A stretch of DNA of 64,000 bases from Anaerotignum faecicola (GTDB lineage: Bacteria; Bacillota; Clostridia; Lachnospirales; Anaerotignaceae). The translations under genes were made by a program, and so were the position numbers. Location of the stretch: NCBI RefSeq assembly GCF_003865035.1, contig NZ_BHVZ01000001.1, forward strand, positions 806,001-870,000, written 5' to 3'. The number at the start of each line of letters is the position of its first letter. The stretch's first letter is position 1. Shown here piece by piece: positions 9,648-17,773 of this stretch. The notes beneath the pieces are model-generated. The model had not been told where the DNA came from. It searched no databases and worked only from the letters and a program-made list of their open reading frames with translations.

Positions 9648-9685
9648 CTGTCCACTCTGTCCACTTTGTCTATCCTCTGTCCACC
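9648..9685. repeat. Tandem 9-base repeats CTGTCCACY in the leader of the LRR gene
   Basis: CTGTCCACT at 9648-9656 and again at 9657-9665, a degenerate unit at 9666-9674, and CTGTCCACC at 9677-9685. A further partial unit occurs near 9613. They lie between the promoter and the start of the LRR gene. The function is unknown. Confidence 0.5.
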
Positions 9686-9703
9686 CTTTTTCATACTGTA
9701 TCC

Positions 9704-9732
9704 ATTATATTCTCCTTGCAACAGACTGTCAA
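9704..9732 (-). promoter_or_regulatory. Consensus sigma-A promoter of the LRR-VWA-MoxR unit
   Basis: On the minus strand TTGACA (9727-9732), a 17-base spacer and TATAAT (9704-9709): a perfect consensus promoter pointing to the LRR gene. Transcription would begin about 115 bases before the start codon. Confidence 0.85.
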
Positions 9733-9740
9733 TTTCGGCA

Positions 9741-9768
9741 TAAAAAAGCCCTCCGAAAAGGAGGGCTT
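9741..9768 (-). terminator. Intrinsic terminator of the aminotransferase gene
   Basis: A 9-bp stem AAGCCCTCC / GGAGGGCTT (9746-9754 and 9760-9768) is followed, on the minus strand, by a run of Ts. It lies downstream of the aminotransferase stop at 9798 and just upstream of the LRR promoter. Confidence 0.88.
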
Positions 9769-9772
9769 GCGC

Positions 9773-9794
9773 AGTCGAAATCCTGATTTCGACT
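9773..9794. repeat. Second copy of a hairpin from the row at 8079-8386
   Basis: A 9-bp perfect stem AGTCGAAAT / ATTTCGACT with loop CCTG. It is identical over 22 bases to 8342-8363, 1.4 kb away. No T-run follows on either side. It supports a dispersed palindromic repeat in this genome. Confidence 0.75.
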
Positions 9795-9797
9795 TAA

Positions 9798-10988
9798 TTA
9801 TTTCAGGTTTGCTTTCAGAACCTCTGCAATCTTTGTGATACCTTCAACAATCTTGTCTTCGGGCATGCAGGAGTAGTTCAGACGGAAGTGGTTTTCCTTA
9901 CCGCCGTTAGGGAAGAAGCTGCCGCCGGGAACGTAAGCAACGTTCTTTTCCAGACACTGAGGCGCAATAACCTTTGCGTCCATGTATTCGGGCAGTACGC
10001 ACCATGTGAACAGACCACCTTCGGGATGTGTGAATTTTACTTCCTTCGGGAAGGTTTCTTCCATTGTTTTCAGCATTGCGTCACGTCTCTTAACGTAAAC
10101 TGCTTTGATCTTTTCAACGTGTGCATCCAGATCGTTATCCTCCAAGAACTGATTTGTAATCAGCTGGTCGATTGTGGAGGACTGCAGGTCAGCACCCTGT
10201 TTGATGAAGTTATATTTGCCCAGAACCTCTGCGTTTGTGGAGCAAACCCAACCGATACGCAGACCGGGAGCGAAAATCTTGGACATTGTGCCCAGGAAGA
10301 TTACCAGATCCTTTGTATCCATGGATTTCAGGGAGGGCAGGAATTCGCCTTCAAAACGCAGTTCGCCGTAAGGGTTATCTTCGATAACGGGGATTTCATA
10401 TTTGTTAATCAGTTCCATGAATTTCTGTCTTCTTTCCAGAGTCCATGTTTTACCTGTGGGATTCTGGAAATCGGGGATAACGTAAATCATTTTTACGTTT
10501 TCTGTTGTAGCCAGAATCTTATCCAGCTCTTCGGGAATCATACCTGCATCATCTGTAGGAACTTCTACGAAAGTAGGTTCACAAGCCTTGAACGCATTGA
10601 TTGCACCCAGATAAGAGGGGCTTTCTACCAGAACAACATCGCCGGGGTTCAGGAATACACGAGCGGAGAAATCCAGACCCTGCTGAGAACCGCTTGTAAT
10701 CAGGATATCATCGATGCTTACATGGATATCGTTTTTCGCTGCCATTCTTGCAACGATTTTTTCACGCAGGGATGCAAAACCGTCTGTACCTGTGTACTGC
10801 AGCGCAACTCTACCCATATTATCCATTACCTTACAAGCCGCTTCCTTAACGCCTTCTGTAGGGAACAGCTCGGGTGCGGGCATACCGCCTGCGAAAGAGA
10901 TAACTTCGGGTTTTGCTGTCAGTGCCAACAAAGCTCTGATTTCGGAACCTTTTAACAGATTCATTCTGTTTGCAAATTTAACTGCCAT
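9798..10988 (-). CDS. PLP-dependent aminotransferase, class I/II (2-aminoadipate transaminase-like)
   Basis: 396 residues, the usual length for fold-type I aminotransferases. Visible PLP site: Asn176 in FQNPTG, Asp204 and Tyr207 in VIEDNPYGE, Lys237 in TMSK (Schiff base) and Arg244 in PGLRIGW. The N-terminal SFAGGMPAPELFP is typical of the LysN / 2-aminoadipate-alpha-ketoglutarate group and of MocR C-terminal domains, but no DNA-binding domain is fused here. It probably moves amino groups between a branched, aromatic or dicarboxylic amino acid and 2-oxoglutarate. AAGGAGGA precedes the ATG. It has its own terminator, so it is a single-gene unit. Confidence 0.92.
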   Translation of the reverse strand: MAVKFANRMNLLKGSEIRALLALTAKPEVISFAGGMPAPELFPTEGVKEAACKVMDNMGRVALQYTGTDGFASLREKIVARMAAKNDIHVSIDDILITSGSQQGLDFSARVFLNPGDVVLVESPSYLGAINAFKACEPTFVEVPTDDAGMIPEELDKILATTENVKMIYVIPDFQNPTGKTWTLERRQKFMELINKYEIPVIEDNPYGELRFEGEFLPSLKSMDTKDLVIFLGTMSKIFAPGLRIGWVCSTNAEVLGKYNFIKQGADLQSSTIDQLITNQFLEDNDLDAHVEKIKAVYVKRRDAMLKTMEETFPKEVKFTHPEGGLFTWCVLPEYMDAKVIAPQCLEKNVAYVPGGSFFPNGGKENHFRLNYSCMPEDKIVEGITKIAEVLKANLK

Positions 10989-11420
10989 TGGATCTTCCTC
11001 CTTAAGAATATAAAATGAATACGTGCATTAGTGTCAGACAACAATAAAGGAATTTTCTTTTATTTTGGCAAAATATCAAAAATATTCCTTCATACCGTTA
11101 TTAAAACACAAAAAATAAACAAAGTCAATCCCTTCTGCCTTTTGTACAAAAACAAAAACAACCAAAACATAGAAATGATTTTCAGGAATTTTACATCAAT
11201 TCGATATTTTTAGCAAACCGATAGAAAAATCATATACATTCTATTTTCATAGGAAAAATAGGAAAAGAAGTTTCATTTTTTCCGCATCTTTTCATGTTAC
11301 TTTGTCATAGTTTATGCTATAATGAAAAATATTGGGCTTCTGCGCCCATATTGATGTACCGAACGAAGTACATCTTACCATTTCATGACAGAGAAAACAA
11401 GCATAGACAGGGTGTGAACG
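10989..11420. promoter_or_regulatory. AT-rich divergent intergenic region with the cdaA promoter
   Basis: No gene is seen. An extended -10 (TGC TATAAT at 11315-11323) points to cdaA. Two hairpins follow in its leader: GGGC-TTCTGC-GCCC (about 11334-11348) and GATGTAC / GTACATC (about 11353-11374). No clear promoter for the aminotransferase was found on the other strand. Confidence 0.55.
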
Positions 11421-12284
11421 ATGGAAGTTTTCAAAAACATTTTCGACAACCTCGGAATCACAGAATTCGCAAGACCATCCCTCGGCATTTCCGATATTCT
11501 GGATATCCTCATTGTTGCCTATATTATTTATAAAATCATATTCTGGATCAAGGAAACACGCGCGTGGGTGCTGTTCAAGGGGATTCTGGTTATTTTCGCC
11601 CTTGCGGCGGTTGCCATGCTCTTAAAGCTGAATACGATTCTTTGGATTCTTTCCAACACCATTTCCGTCGGCATCATTGCGGTTATCGTTGTATTCCAGC
11701 CGGAGCTGCGAAAGGCACTGGAGCAGCTGGGCAAAGGAAAATTCTTCACCGCCTTCGCCAGAAGCTCTGAAGAAACCGATGATAAAGCTGCACAACGAAC
11801 CGTGGATGAAATTGTGAAGGCTGCTGAAAAAATGGGCTCTGTGAAAACAGGTGCCTTAATCCTGATTGAGCAGAAGGTTCCTCTTGGAGACTTTGAACGC
11901 ACGGGGATTCCTGTGGATGCCATCGTTTCCAGTCAGCTGCTCATCAATATTTTTGAACACAATACACCACTGCATGACGGCGCAGTGATTGTGCGGCGCA
12001 ACCGCGTAGCCGCCGCTACATGCTTTCTGCCCCTGACGGACAGCAACGAGGTCAGCATGGAGCTTGGCACAAGGCACAGAGCCGCTATCGGCGCAAGCGA
12101 GGTTTCCGATGCGTATGTTATTGTGGTTTCCGAGGAAACCGGCGCCATCTCTCTGGCAAGGGGCGGCGTGCTTTACCGTGACCTCTCCCCTGAGCAGCTG
12201 AAAAATATGATTTCTCAGCCGCGCAAGGAAGGCAGCAAGAAGACATTTGCAACCATTTGGAAAGGACGGCAGGAGAAAGAATGA
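11421..12284 (+). CDS. cdaA: Membrane diadenylate cyclase CdaA
   Basis: 287 residues. Makes cyclic di-AMP from two ATP at the inner face of the membrane. Three hydrophobic helices (about 25-43, 52-70, 73-92) precede the DAC domain (about 110-270) with both catalytic motifs, DGA at 186-188 and GTRHR at 216-220. c-di-AMP controls potassium, osmolyte and cell-wall balance in Firmicutes. The stop codon overlaps the cdaR start (ATGA), giving translational coupling, and glmM follows. This is the classic cdaA-cdaR-glmM operon, in which CdaR and GlmM modulate the cyclase. Confidence 0.97.
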   Translation: MEVFKNIFDNLGITEFARPSLGISDILDILIVAYIIYKIIFWIKETRAWVLFKGILVIFALAAVAMLLKLNTILWILSNTISVGIIAVIVVFQPELRKALEQLGKGKFFTAFARSSEETDDKAAQRTVDEIVKAAEKMGSVKTGALILIEQKVPLGDFERTGIPVDAIVSSQLLINIFEHNTPLHDGAVIVRRNRVAAATCFLPLTDSNEVSMELGTRHRAAIGASEVSDAYVIVVSEETGAISLARGGVLYRDLSPEQLKNMISQPRKEGSKKTFATIWKGRQEKE

Positions 12285-13549
12285 AAAAATTTCAGGAATT
12301 ACTGACGAAGGATCTTGGCTGGAAGCTGCTTTCCATTGCCATTGCCGCGACCATGTGGTTTATGGTAATCAACATCACGCAGCCTGTGGATACGCGCAGC
12401 TACAGCAGACCTTTAACCTTGGAAAATATGGATACACTGACCTCCCGCGGGCTGACCGTCGGCAATGCGGAGGAGCTGAAAAACACAAAAATTACCGTAA
12501 AGGTGAAGGCACAGCGAACCGCACTGGACAGACTGAGCCAGAACCCCGACTGGATTACCGCCTCGGTGGATTTATCCGAGCTGGCTTATGCAGTGAACGG
12601 GGATTCCGTTGCGCTGCCCGTCAATGTTTCCATTGATCAGGGCGGTACAGCCTATGCCATCAGCAGCAAGGCACCTGCCGTTGTGGAGGCACAGGTGGAA
12701 ACCCTGCGAACAAAGGAATTTCCCATTGAGGTAGAATTAAACGGCAAGCCCGACAGTGACATTACCCTTTCCGACCCTGTTCTGAGCGCAGAGACCGTAA
12801 CCGTTTCCGGTCCCGTATCTCTGGTGCGGCAGGTTGCGAAGGTAAAGGCAATCATCAACGCGGAGGAGCTGGAAGAAAATACAGATATTCACGCAAAGCT
12901 TGCCTGCTATGATTACCATGGCGCAGAGGTAACGGGCGTTTCGCTGAACATCCGCGAGGTAACGGTTTCCTATGCGGTACATGATGCAAAGCAGGTGCCG
13001 ATTCAGGTGGATATCACAGGCACGCCTGCAAACGGCTATCAGGTCGGCACGGTTTCCTGCTCGCCGAAATATGCAGAGGTGACAGGCTCTAAAGAGGATT
13101 TGGATGCCCTGCTTTCCATTCATCTGGACAGCATTGACGTTTCGGGGCGCACTGCCGCAGTGACAAAGACATTCAATCTGGAAAATTATCTGCCGGACGG
13201 CATTTCCTTAAATGATGACAACCGCAGCAGCGTACAGGTAACGGTTGCCATCGAGACGGCGCAGAAAGGAAAGCAGTTCACACTGGATGAATCCCGTTTA
13301 ACCATTCTGGGGCAGGAGGACGGCAAGACCTACTCTTTCGGGACGGCACATGTCACCGTTACAGGCGACAGCAGCAGCCTGAACGGACTGCGCGCAGAGG
13401 ATCTGAATGGCAGTGTGCATGTAAACGGCATGTCCGAAGGGACGCATCGAGTTCTGGTGCATCTGGATTTGCCCAACGGCTTGAACGCAAGCCCTGTTTA
13501 TATTGATGTAACCGTTTCCGGTGACGGCAGTGCATCGGCGAACGAATAA
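12281..13549 (+). CDS. cdaR: CdaR, YbbR-domain regulator of CdaA
   Basis: 422 residues from the ATG at 12281, which overlaps the cdaA stop by four bases and follows GGCAGGAGAAAG. A single N-terminal transmembrane helix (about residues 13-30) anchors an extracytoplasmic chain of YbbR repeats (about 45-415), visible as recurring beta-rich units ending in patterns like VNGxxEGTHxVxVxLDLPxG. It regulates CdaA through membrane contact in known Firmicutes. Only 18 bases separate it from glmM. Confidence 0.93.
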   Translation: MKKFQELLTKDLGWKLLSIAIAATMWFMVINITQPVDTRSYSRPLTLENMDTLTSRGLTVGNAEELKNTKITVKVKAQRTALDRLSQNPDWITASVDLSELAYAVNGDSVALPVNVSIDQGGTAYAISSKAPAVVEAQVETLRTKEFPIEVELNGKPDSDITLSDPVLSAETVTVSGPVSLVRQVAKVKAIINAEELEENTDIHAKLACYDYHGAEVTGVSLNIREVTVSYAVHDAKQVPIQVDITGTPANGYQVGTVSCSPKYAEVTGSKEDLDALLSIHLDSIDVSGRTAAVTKTFNLENYLPDGISLNDDNRSSVQVTVAIETAQKGKQFTLDESRLTILGQEDGKTYSFGTAHVTVTGDSSSLNGLRAEDLNGSVHVNGMSEGTHRVLVHLDLPNGLNASPVYIDVTVSGDGSASANE

Positions 13550-13567
13550 GGTTTTGGAGGAAGAAAA

Positions 13568-14917
13568 ATGGCTAGATTATTTGGTACAGACGGCGTAAGA
13601 GGTGTTGCAAACACAGAATTGACAGGCGAGCTGGCGTTCCGCTTAGGCAGAGCCGGTGCGTATGTGCTGACAAAGGAAACAAAGCACGCCCCCCGTATTC
13701 TGGTTGCTATGGATACCCGTATCAGTGGGGATATGCTGGAAAGCGCACTGGTTTCCGGCATCTGCTCTGTCGGCGCGCACGCAGTTGTGGCAGGGGTGAT
13801 CCCCACGCCTGCGGTTGCGTATCTGGTAAGAAAATACAGACTGGATGCAGGTGTTATGATTTCCGCATCCCATAACCCTGTGGAATATAACGGGATTAAA
13901 TTCTTCAACAATCAGGGCTATAAGCTGAGCGATGCACTGGAGGATGAAATCGAAAACATTATCATGAGTCATCCGGAAATTCTGCCCAGTCCTACCGGCA
14001 TTGGGCTTGGCACGAAGGAATATGCCGAGGATGCATTAGATGATTATATTGCATTTCTGACACGGACAACCACCGAAAAATTTGACGGCATCAAGGTTGC
14101 ATTGGACTGTGCAAACGGGGCAGCCTACAAAGCGGCTCCCATTGCCATGCTTGATTTGGGCGCAAGCCTGTGCATCATCCATAATGAGCCTGACGGCACA
14201 AATATCAATGATAAATGCGGCTCCACCCACATGGATGATTTGAAAGAAATGGTTGTGAAAAACGGGGCGGATATCGGGTTCGCCTTTGACGGGGACGCTG
14301 ACCGCTGTCTGGCTGTGGATGAAAAGGGCAACTTGATCGACGGGGATAAGATTCTTGCCATCTGCGGTCTGGATATGAAGGAAAGAGGCGCATTGGCGAA
14401 GGATACGATTGTCGGGACGGTGATGTCCAACCTTGGGCTGACGATGATGGGCAAGGAAAAGGATATCCATATTTTGCAGACCTCTGTCGGGGACAGATAC
14501 GTTTTGGAACGGATGCTTGCGGATGGCTACAACATCGGCGGCGAGCAGAGCGGTCATGTTATCTTCCTTGACCACAACACTACGGGCGATGGCACGCTGA
14601 CTGCCATTCAACTGCTTTCCGTACTGAAACGCAGCGGCAAGAAGGCATCCGAGCTGGCAGGCATTATGCAGACCATGCCACAGGTTCTGGTCAATGCGCG
14701 CGTGAATAATGCAAAGAAAAACAGCTACATGGAGGATGATGTGGTACGCAGAGGGATTGCGGAGCTGGAGGAAAAATTCGCACAGGACGGACGCGTGCTG
14801 ATTCGTACCTCCGGCACAGAGCCACTGGTACGCGTGATGATTGAAGGGACAGATATTAAAAAAATGGATGCAGAGGCAAGAAAGCTTGCTGCGCTCATCG
14901 AAGAACGTTTGCAGTGA
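13568..14917 (+). CDS. glmM: Phosphoglucosamine mutase
   Basis: 449 residues, the usual length. Converts glucosamine-6-phosphate to glucosamine-1-phosphate for UDP-GlcNAc and peptidoglycan synthesis. The starting LFGTDGVRG, the active-site phosphoserine in ISASHNP (Ser101), the metal loop DGDADR (Asp241/243/245) and the phosphate-binding [15 protein letters not shown] near the C-terminus are all present. GGAGG lies just before the ATG. Third gene of the cda operon; GlmM can also restrain CdaA in known species. Confidence 0.97.
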   Translation: MARLFGTDGVRGVANTELTGELAFRLGRAGAYVLTKETKHAPRILVAMDTRISGDMLESALVSGICSVGAHAVVAGVIPTPAVAYLVRKYRLDAGVMISASHNPVEYNGIKFFNNQGYKLSDALEDEIENIIMSHPEILPSPTGIGLGTKEYAEDALDDYIAFLTRTTTEKFDGIKVALDCANGAAYKAAPIAMLDLGASLCIIHNEPDGTNINDKCGSTHMDDLKEMVVKNGADIGFAFDGDADRCLAVDEKGNLIDGDKILAICGLDMKERGALAKDTIVGTVMSNLGLTMMGKEKDIHILQTSVGDRYVLERMLADGYNIGGEQSGHVIFLDHNTTGDGTLTAIQLLSVLKRSGKKASELAGIMQTMPQVLVNARVNNAKKNSYMEDDVVRRGIAELEEKFAQDGRVLIRTSGTEPLVRVMIEGTDIKKMDAEARKLAALIEERLQ

Positions 14918-14927
14918 TTTCTGAGGA

Positions 14928-14956
14928 TTGACAGAAAATTCCTTTCCCGTTACAAT
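14928..14956 (+). promoter_or_regulatory. Strong sigma-A promoter of a tRNA unit
   Basis: TTGACA (14928-14933), a 17-base spacer and TACAAT (14951-14956), just after glmM. A perfect hairpin GGTCGGAGA / TCTCCGACC follows at about 14972-14991. The first sequences downstream are tRNA fragments, then an intact tRNA. Confidence 0.8.
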
Positions 14957-15003
14957 ATAGATTGGAATATAGGTCGGAGAACTCTCCGACCATGCTGTCC
15001 TTC

Positions 15004-15038
15004 TGCTCAGTTGGATAGAGCACACGCTCCCTAAGCGG
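15004..15038 (+). pseudogene. tRNA-Arg fragment 1 (D-arm and anticodon arm only)
   Basis: Contains GCTCAGTTGGATAGAGC, a standard D-arm, then ACGCTCCCTAAGCGG, an anticodon-arm-like stretch with one base fewer than the intact copy. No acceptor stem or T-arm follows. It is a remnant and not a working tRNA. Confidence 0.65.
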
Positions 15039-15077
15039 TTGTTCAATCCTCACTATTTACAATTTCATTTGATATAC

Positions 15078-15141
15078 GCGCCAATAGCTCAGTTGGATAG
15101 AGCGTCCCCCTCCTAAGGTTGTGCTCTACCAGCTGCCTTAC
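15078..15141 (+). pseudogene. tRNA-Arg fragment 2 joined to an inverted tRNA piece
   Basis: GCGCCAA TAGCTCAGTTGGATAGAGC then CTCCTAAGG (15078-15118) is the 5' half of a tRNA with a CCT anticodon. Right after it, 15121-15141 reads as the reverse complement of a D-arm (CAGCTGGTAGAGCAC on the other strand). The 3' half is missing. A mosaic scar. Confidence 0.65.
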
Positions 15142-15179
15142 GGGGAAAAGTGATCGTTGCCAGTCTCAATTTAATATAA

Positions 15180-15256
15180 GTCTCTGTAGCTCAGCAGGAT
15201 AGAGCGTTCGCCTCCTAAGCGAAAGGCCGTGGGTTCGAATCCCGCCAGGGACGCCA
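15180..15256 (+). tRNA. tRNA-Arg (anticodon CCT)
   Basis: 77 bases with encoded CCA. Acceptor GTCTCTG pairs with CAGGGAC (one GU). The D-arm is GCTCAGCAGGATAGAGC, the anticodon stem TTCGC / GCGAA encloses CTCCTAA, and the T-arm GGGTTCGAATCCC is perfect. Decodes AGG. Its 3' end faces the integrase gene of the large element, so it is the likely attachment site. Confidence 0.95.
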
Positions 15257-15264
15257 GCAAACAC

Positions 15265-15304
15265 GCCGAAAACCTTTGATTTATCAGGGTTTTCGGCTTT
15301 TCTT
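15265..15304 (+). terminator. Terminator after tRNA-Arg
   Basis: A 10-bp stem GCCGAAAACC / GGTTTTCGGC (15265-15274 and 15288-15297) followed by TTTTCTT. Confidence 0.85.
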
Positions 15305-15344
15305 ATTTCTGCGGCTTTTGTGGCTTTTTTGCAAAAAACCTTGG

Positions 15345-15518
15345 TTTGCTAACATTTGCTAACGAGATTTGGCCTTTTGCTAAGAAAGGCGGTAAGTCAG
15401 AGGTTCGATTTTTACCAAAGGAACTTGCAAACATTTGTTAGCAGAAATTAGAGGAAGTTGCAAACAAAATCGCGAATTTGCTAACATCGCTCAAAAATGC
15501 TTTCAGAACCTTGCTAAC
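15345..15518 (+). repeat. Repeated TTTGCTAAC motifs: likely integrase arm-binding sites
   Basis: TTTGCTAAC at 15345-15353, 15355-15363 and 15477-15485. Close variants occur at 15376-15384 (last base G), 15434-15442 (TTTGTTAGC) and 15511-15518 (TTGCTAAC). They sit between the tRNA and the integrase gene, where tyrosine integrases of this class place arm-type sites. The rest of the gene-free stretch 15257-15604 shows nothing else. Confidence 0.65.
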
Positions 15519-15604
15519 AAAAAAAGTGTTTGGTCACTGTGCAAAGTGGTTCAAACGAAGAAAACCTCTCACAAAGTGAGAGGCGTTCTTCTGAGGGAGG
15601 GACT

Positions 15605-16996
15605 TTATAAAGCTTTTGCCAGCTGCTTGAGCAGTGCGGCAGTTTCGGGATTTTTAAGCAGTTCCAGTATCTTCGCTGCATCACTTTCATCACTTTCAGT
15701 GACGGCAGTATCCGCAGTTTTAGGCTCTGTATCTTCAACAGGGTCAGGAGTCTTGGATGAGTAAAATGCTTCCTCCAATCGCTGAGCGTTTATGCAGCGA
15801 TCCTCGTCGATGATGTGAGAGTAGACATCTGCAACCATTTTTACCTGAGCATGACCAGAGTCGCCCTGGACGGATTTCATATCGCCACCATTGAGTTTCA
15901 GCTTGTAGGTGATACTGGAGTGACGGAGAGAATGGAATACAACATGAGGCAGTCCGTTTTCTTTGATAAGTTTATTGAAAGCACGGTTAATCACCTGGCT
16001 TTCCATCGGACGGCCATTGCTGGAGCAAAAGACCAGGTTATTGTCGATGTATTCATCTCCAAACAGATCCATCAGCTCATCAATTTCTTTTTTTCTCTCT
16101 ACCAGCATATAGGCAACTGTTTTCGGCAGGTACACGCGGCGAATACTGGTTTTGGTTTTAGGCTCTTTCAGGACCAGAGCAGTATGGGTACTGGCTATGC
16201 AAGGTGGAAACTTCTTAATAACACCTTTGTCGCTCAAATCGTCCAATGCACCTCGTGTAACCCGTTGCAGCTCTTTGTTGACGAATATATAAGCTGAACC
16301 ATTTTCTATGCTCTGTGGTGCAATATCAATGCAGTCCCAGGTAAGGCCCAGCATTTCACCAATGCGTAAAGAGCAGGAGAACGCCAGATTTAAGGCAAGG
16401 GAGAGGATAGGATCATCACAGACTTCCATAGCCTTGCTCAGCGTTTCGGCAGTCCATATATCCCGTTCTTTATGTTCTTCTTTGGGAAGTGTCGCATTCA
16501 GGACAGGGTTACGGCTGATTAGTTCCCAACGCACCGCCTGATTAAAGGCACTGCGAAGTAGCTTGTGAATTTCTCTTACTGTATGCGGGGTCAGATATTC
16601 GCTTGTGGGTTTGCGGTTGTTGACGCTTACCGTTTTCACAGAGAGCAGATCACGGTAATACTTATCCATCATCCTTGGAGTGATGTCGGATAGTAACATA
16701 TCTCCGATAATAGGAGTTATGTAGTTTCTCGCCAGACCACGGCGGCTTTCATATGTTGACATTGCCCAGGTATTTACACCATAGATGGACATATATTCAT
16801 CGAGCAGATCGTTCAGGGTCTTTGCCGTAGGAATAAAGAAGGTTCCAGAGTCCTGCTCATACTCAATTTGCTTTTTTCGTTTTTTTGCTTCTGCATTTGT
16901 GCTGAAGGTTTCCCAACGCTGTCTGCGTTTTCCGTTTTCATCTGTGTAATCATACACCACAGAATATTTGCTTTTACGCTTCACGATAGATGCCAT
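15605..16996 (-). CDS. int: Tyrosine integrase of the large element
   Basis: 463 residues from the ATG at 16996 (MASIVKRK). An in-frame ATG two codons earlier is too close to AAAGGAG. The N-terminal arm-binding beta domain (MASIVKRKSKYSVVYDY) is followed by a SAM-like core-binding domain and the catalytic domain. That domain has Arg in SLRIGE (about 215), HSLRH (about 355) and the nucleophile Tyr in VYSHI (about 392). Integrates the element at the neighbouring tRNA-Arg 3' end, inferred from position. The start overlaps the excisionase-like gene by 23 bases. Confidence 0.93.
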   Translation of the reverse strand: MASIVKRKSKYSVVYDYTDENGKRRQRWETFSTNAEAKKRKKQIEYEQDSGTFFIPTAKTLNDLLDEYMSIYGVNTWAMSTYESRRGLARNYITPIIGDMLLSDITPRMMDKYYRDLLSVKTVSVNNRKPTSEYLTPHTVREIHKLLRSAFNQAVRWELISRNPVLNATLPKEEHKERDIWTAETLSKAMEVCDDPILSLALNLAFSCSLRIGEMLGLTWDCIDIAPQSIENGSAYIFVNKELQRVTRGALDDLSDKGVIKKFPPCIASTHTALVLKEPKTKTSIRRVYLPKTVAYMLVERKKEIDELMDLFGDEYIDNNLVFCSSNGRPMESQVINRAFNKLIKENGLPHVVFHSLRHSSITYKLKLNGGDMKSVQGDSGHAQVKMVADVYSHIIDEDRCINAQRLEEAFYSSKTPDPVEDTEPKTADTAVTESDESDAAKILELLKNPETAALLKQLAKAL

Positions 16997-17411
16997 TTTC
17001 ATTGCTCCTTTCTGAGATTTTCACATAATGAGTTTGCTTTTGATACCAGGCTTCAAAACTGCTGGTAATGATACGAATTCTTCGATCAATCAAGGTCGTC
17101 TCAAAATAGCCCCTTTTAACAAGGTCATAAGCTGTGCCAGATTTCAGCCCCAAAAGATCCGCCATTTCCGGAACTGACATCGTAGTATGCCTCCATTTCT
17201 CTCCGGGCGGTGTACCATCCACTTTTTTATAGTGGAACTGGCCGGCATACCAATCTTCAAAGCTATCCAGCATAACTCTCATTCGTCCGGCCGCTTGAAT
17301 TGTTTTGAAATAGTTCTTTTTAACCAACCAGTAGGATTCTACTTTACCAAGCCCAAGCATTTTGCCCATCTCTGGTACAGACATACTGGTCTTTACTCTT
17401 TGTTTTTGCAT
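16974..17411 (-). CDS. Tandem excisionase-like DNA-binding protein
   Basis: 145 residues with two similar winged-helix (HTH_17/MerR-like) units. The first is at about 8-60 (SVPEMGKMLGLGKVESYWLVKK), the second at about 78-130 (SVPEMADLLGLKSGTAYDLVKR). Each ends in a SFExWY motif. Such proteins bend attachment-site DNA and steer the integrase towards excision. The gene overlaps the integrase start, so they are coupled. The double domain is a likely internal duplication. Confidence 0.8.
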   Translation of the reverse strand: MQKQRVKTSMSVPEMGKMLGLGKVESYWLVKKNYFKTIQAAGRMRVMLDSFEDWYAGQFHYKKVDGTPPGEKWRHTTMSVPEMADLLGLKSGTAYDLVKRGYFETTLIDRRIRIITSSFEAWYQKQTHYVKISERSNENGIYREA

Positions 17412-17515
17412 GGCTTTTGCCTCCTCTATAAAGTTTTTCTTGCTATGGCCTCATTGTAAGAGAAAGCAGAAAAAAAGTTAAGGATGTCGATTTGGAGATC
17501 GGCATCCTTGACAAA

Positions 17516-17743
17516 TCATTCATCTGCGTGATCCAGCCAGTCATCAAAGCTCTTTTTGGAAATGCGGATATGACCGCCGACTCTGACGCTGTGGAATACA
17601 CCCTGTTTTACCAGATTATATGCTGTGGGACGACTGATACCCAGAATGTCCTGAATCTCATCGACCGTATAGGTTCTTTTGTCATAGCTGACAGGATTTT
17701 GTTCATTAAAGCGGTTCAATTCCGCAATTCTTGCTTCAAACAT
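17516..17743 (-). CDS. Excisionase-like HTH_17 protein
   Basis: 75 residues. A single winged helix with YTVDEIQDILGISRPTAYNLVKQGVFHSVRVGGHIRISKKSFDDWL is the hallmark of helix_turn_helix_17 excisionases; the whole protein is this domain. It lies between the mazF-like gene and the tandem excisionase-like gene, all on one strand. Probably takes part in excision control. Confidence 0.85.
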   Translation of the reverse strand: MFEARIAELNRFNEQNPVSYDKRTYTVDEIQDILGISRPTAYNLVKQGVFHSVRVGGHIRISKKSFDDWLDHADE

Positions 17744-17773
17744 AAAAACGCCTCCTTTATCCGGTAAGTGGCC

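Noticed and set aside
11421..14917. cdaA-cdaR-glmM as something new
   Set aside because: This is the standard Firmicutes arrangement with all expected motifs.
15078..15118. A second working tRNA-Arg
   Set aside because: The 3' half with T-arm and acceptor strand is missing; the sequence turns into an inverted tRNA piece.
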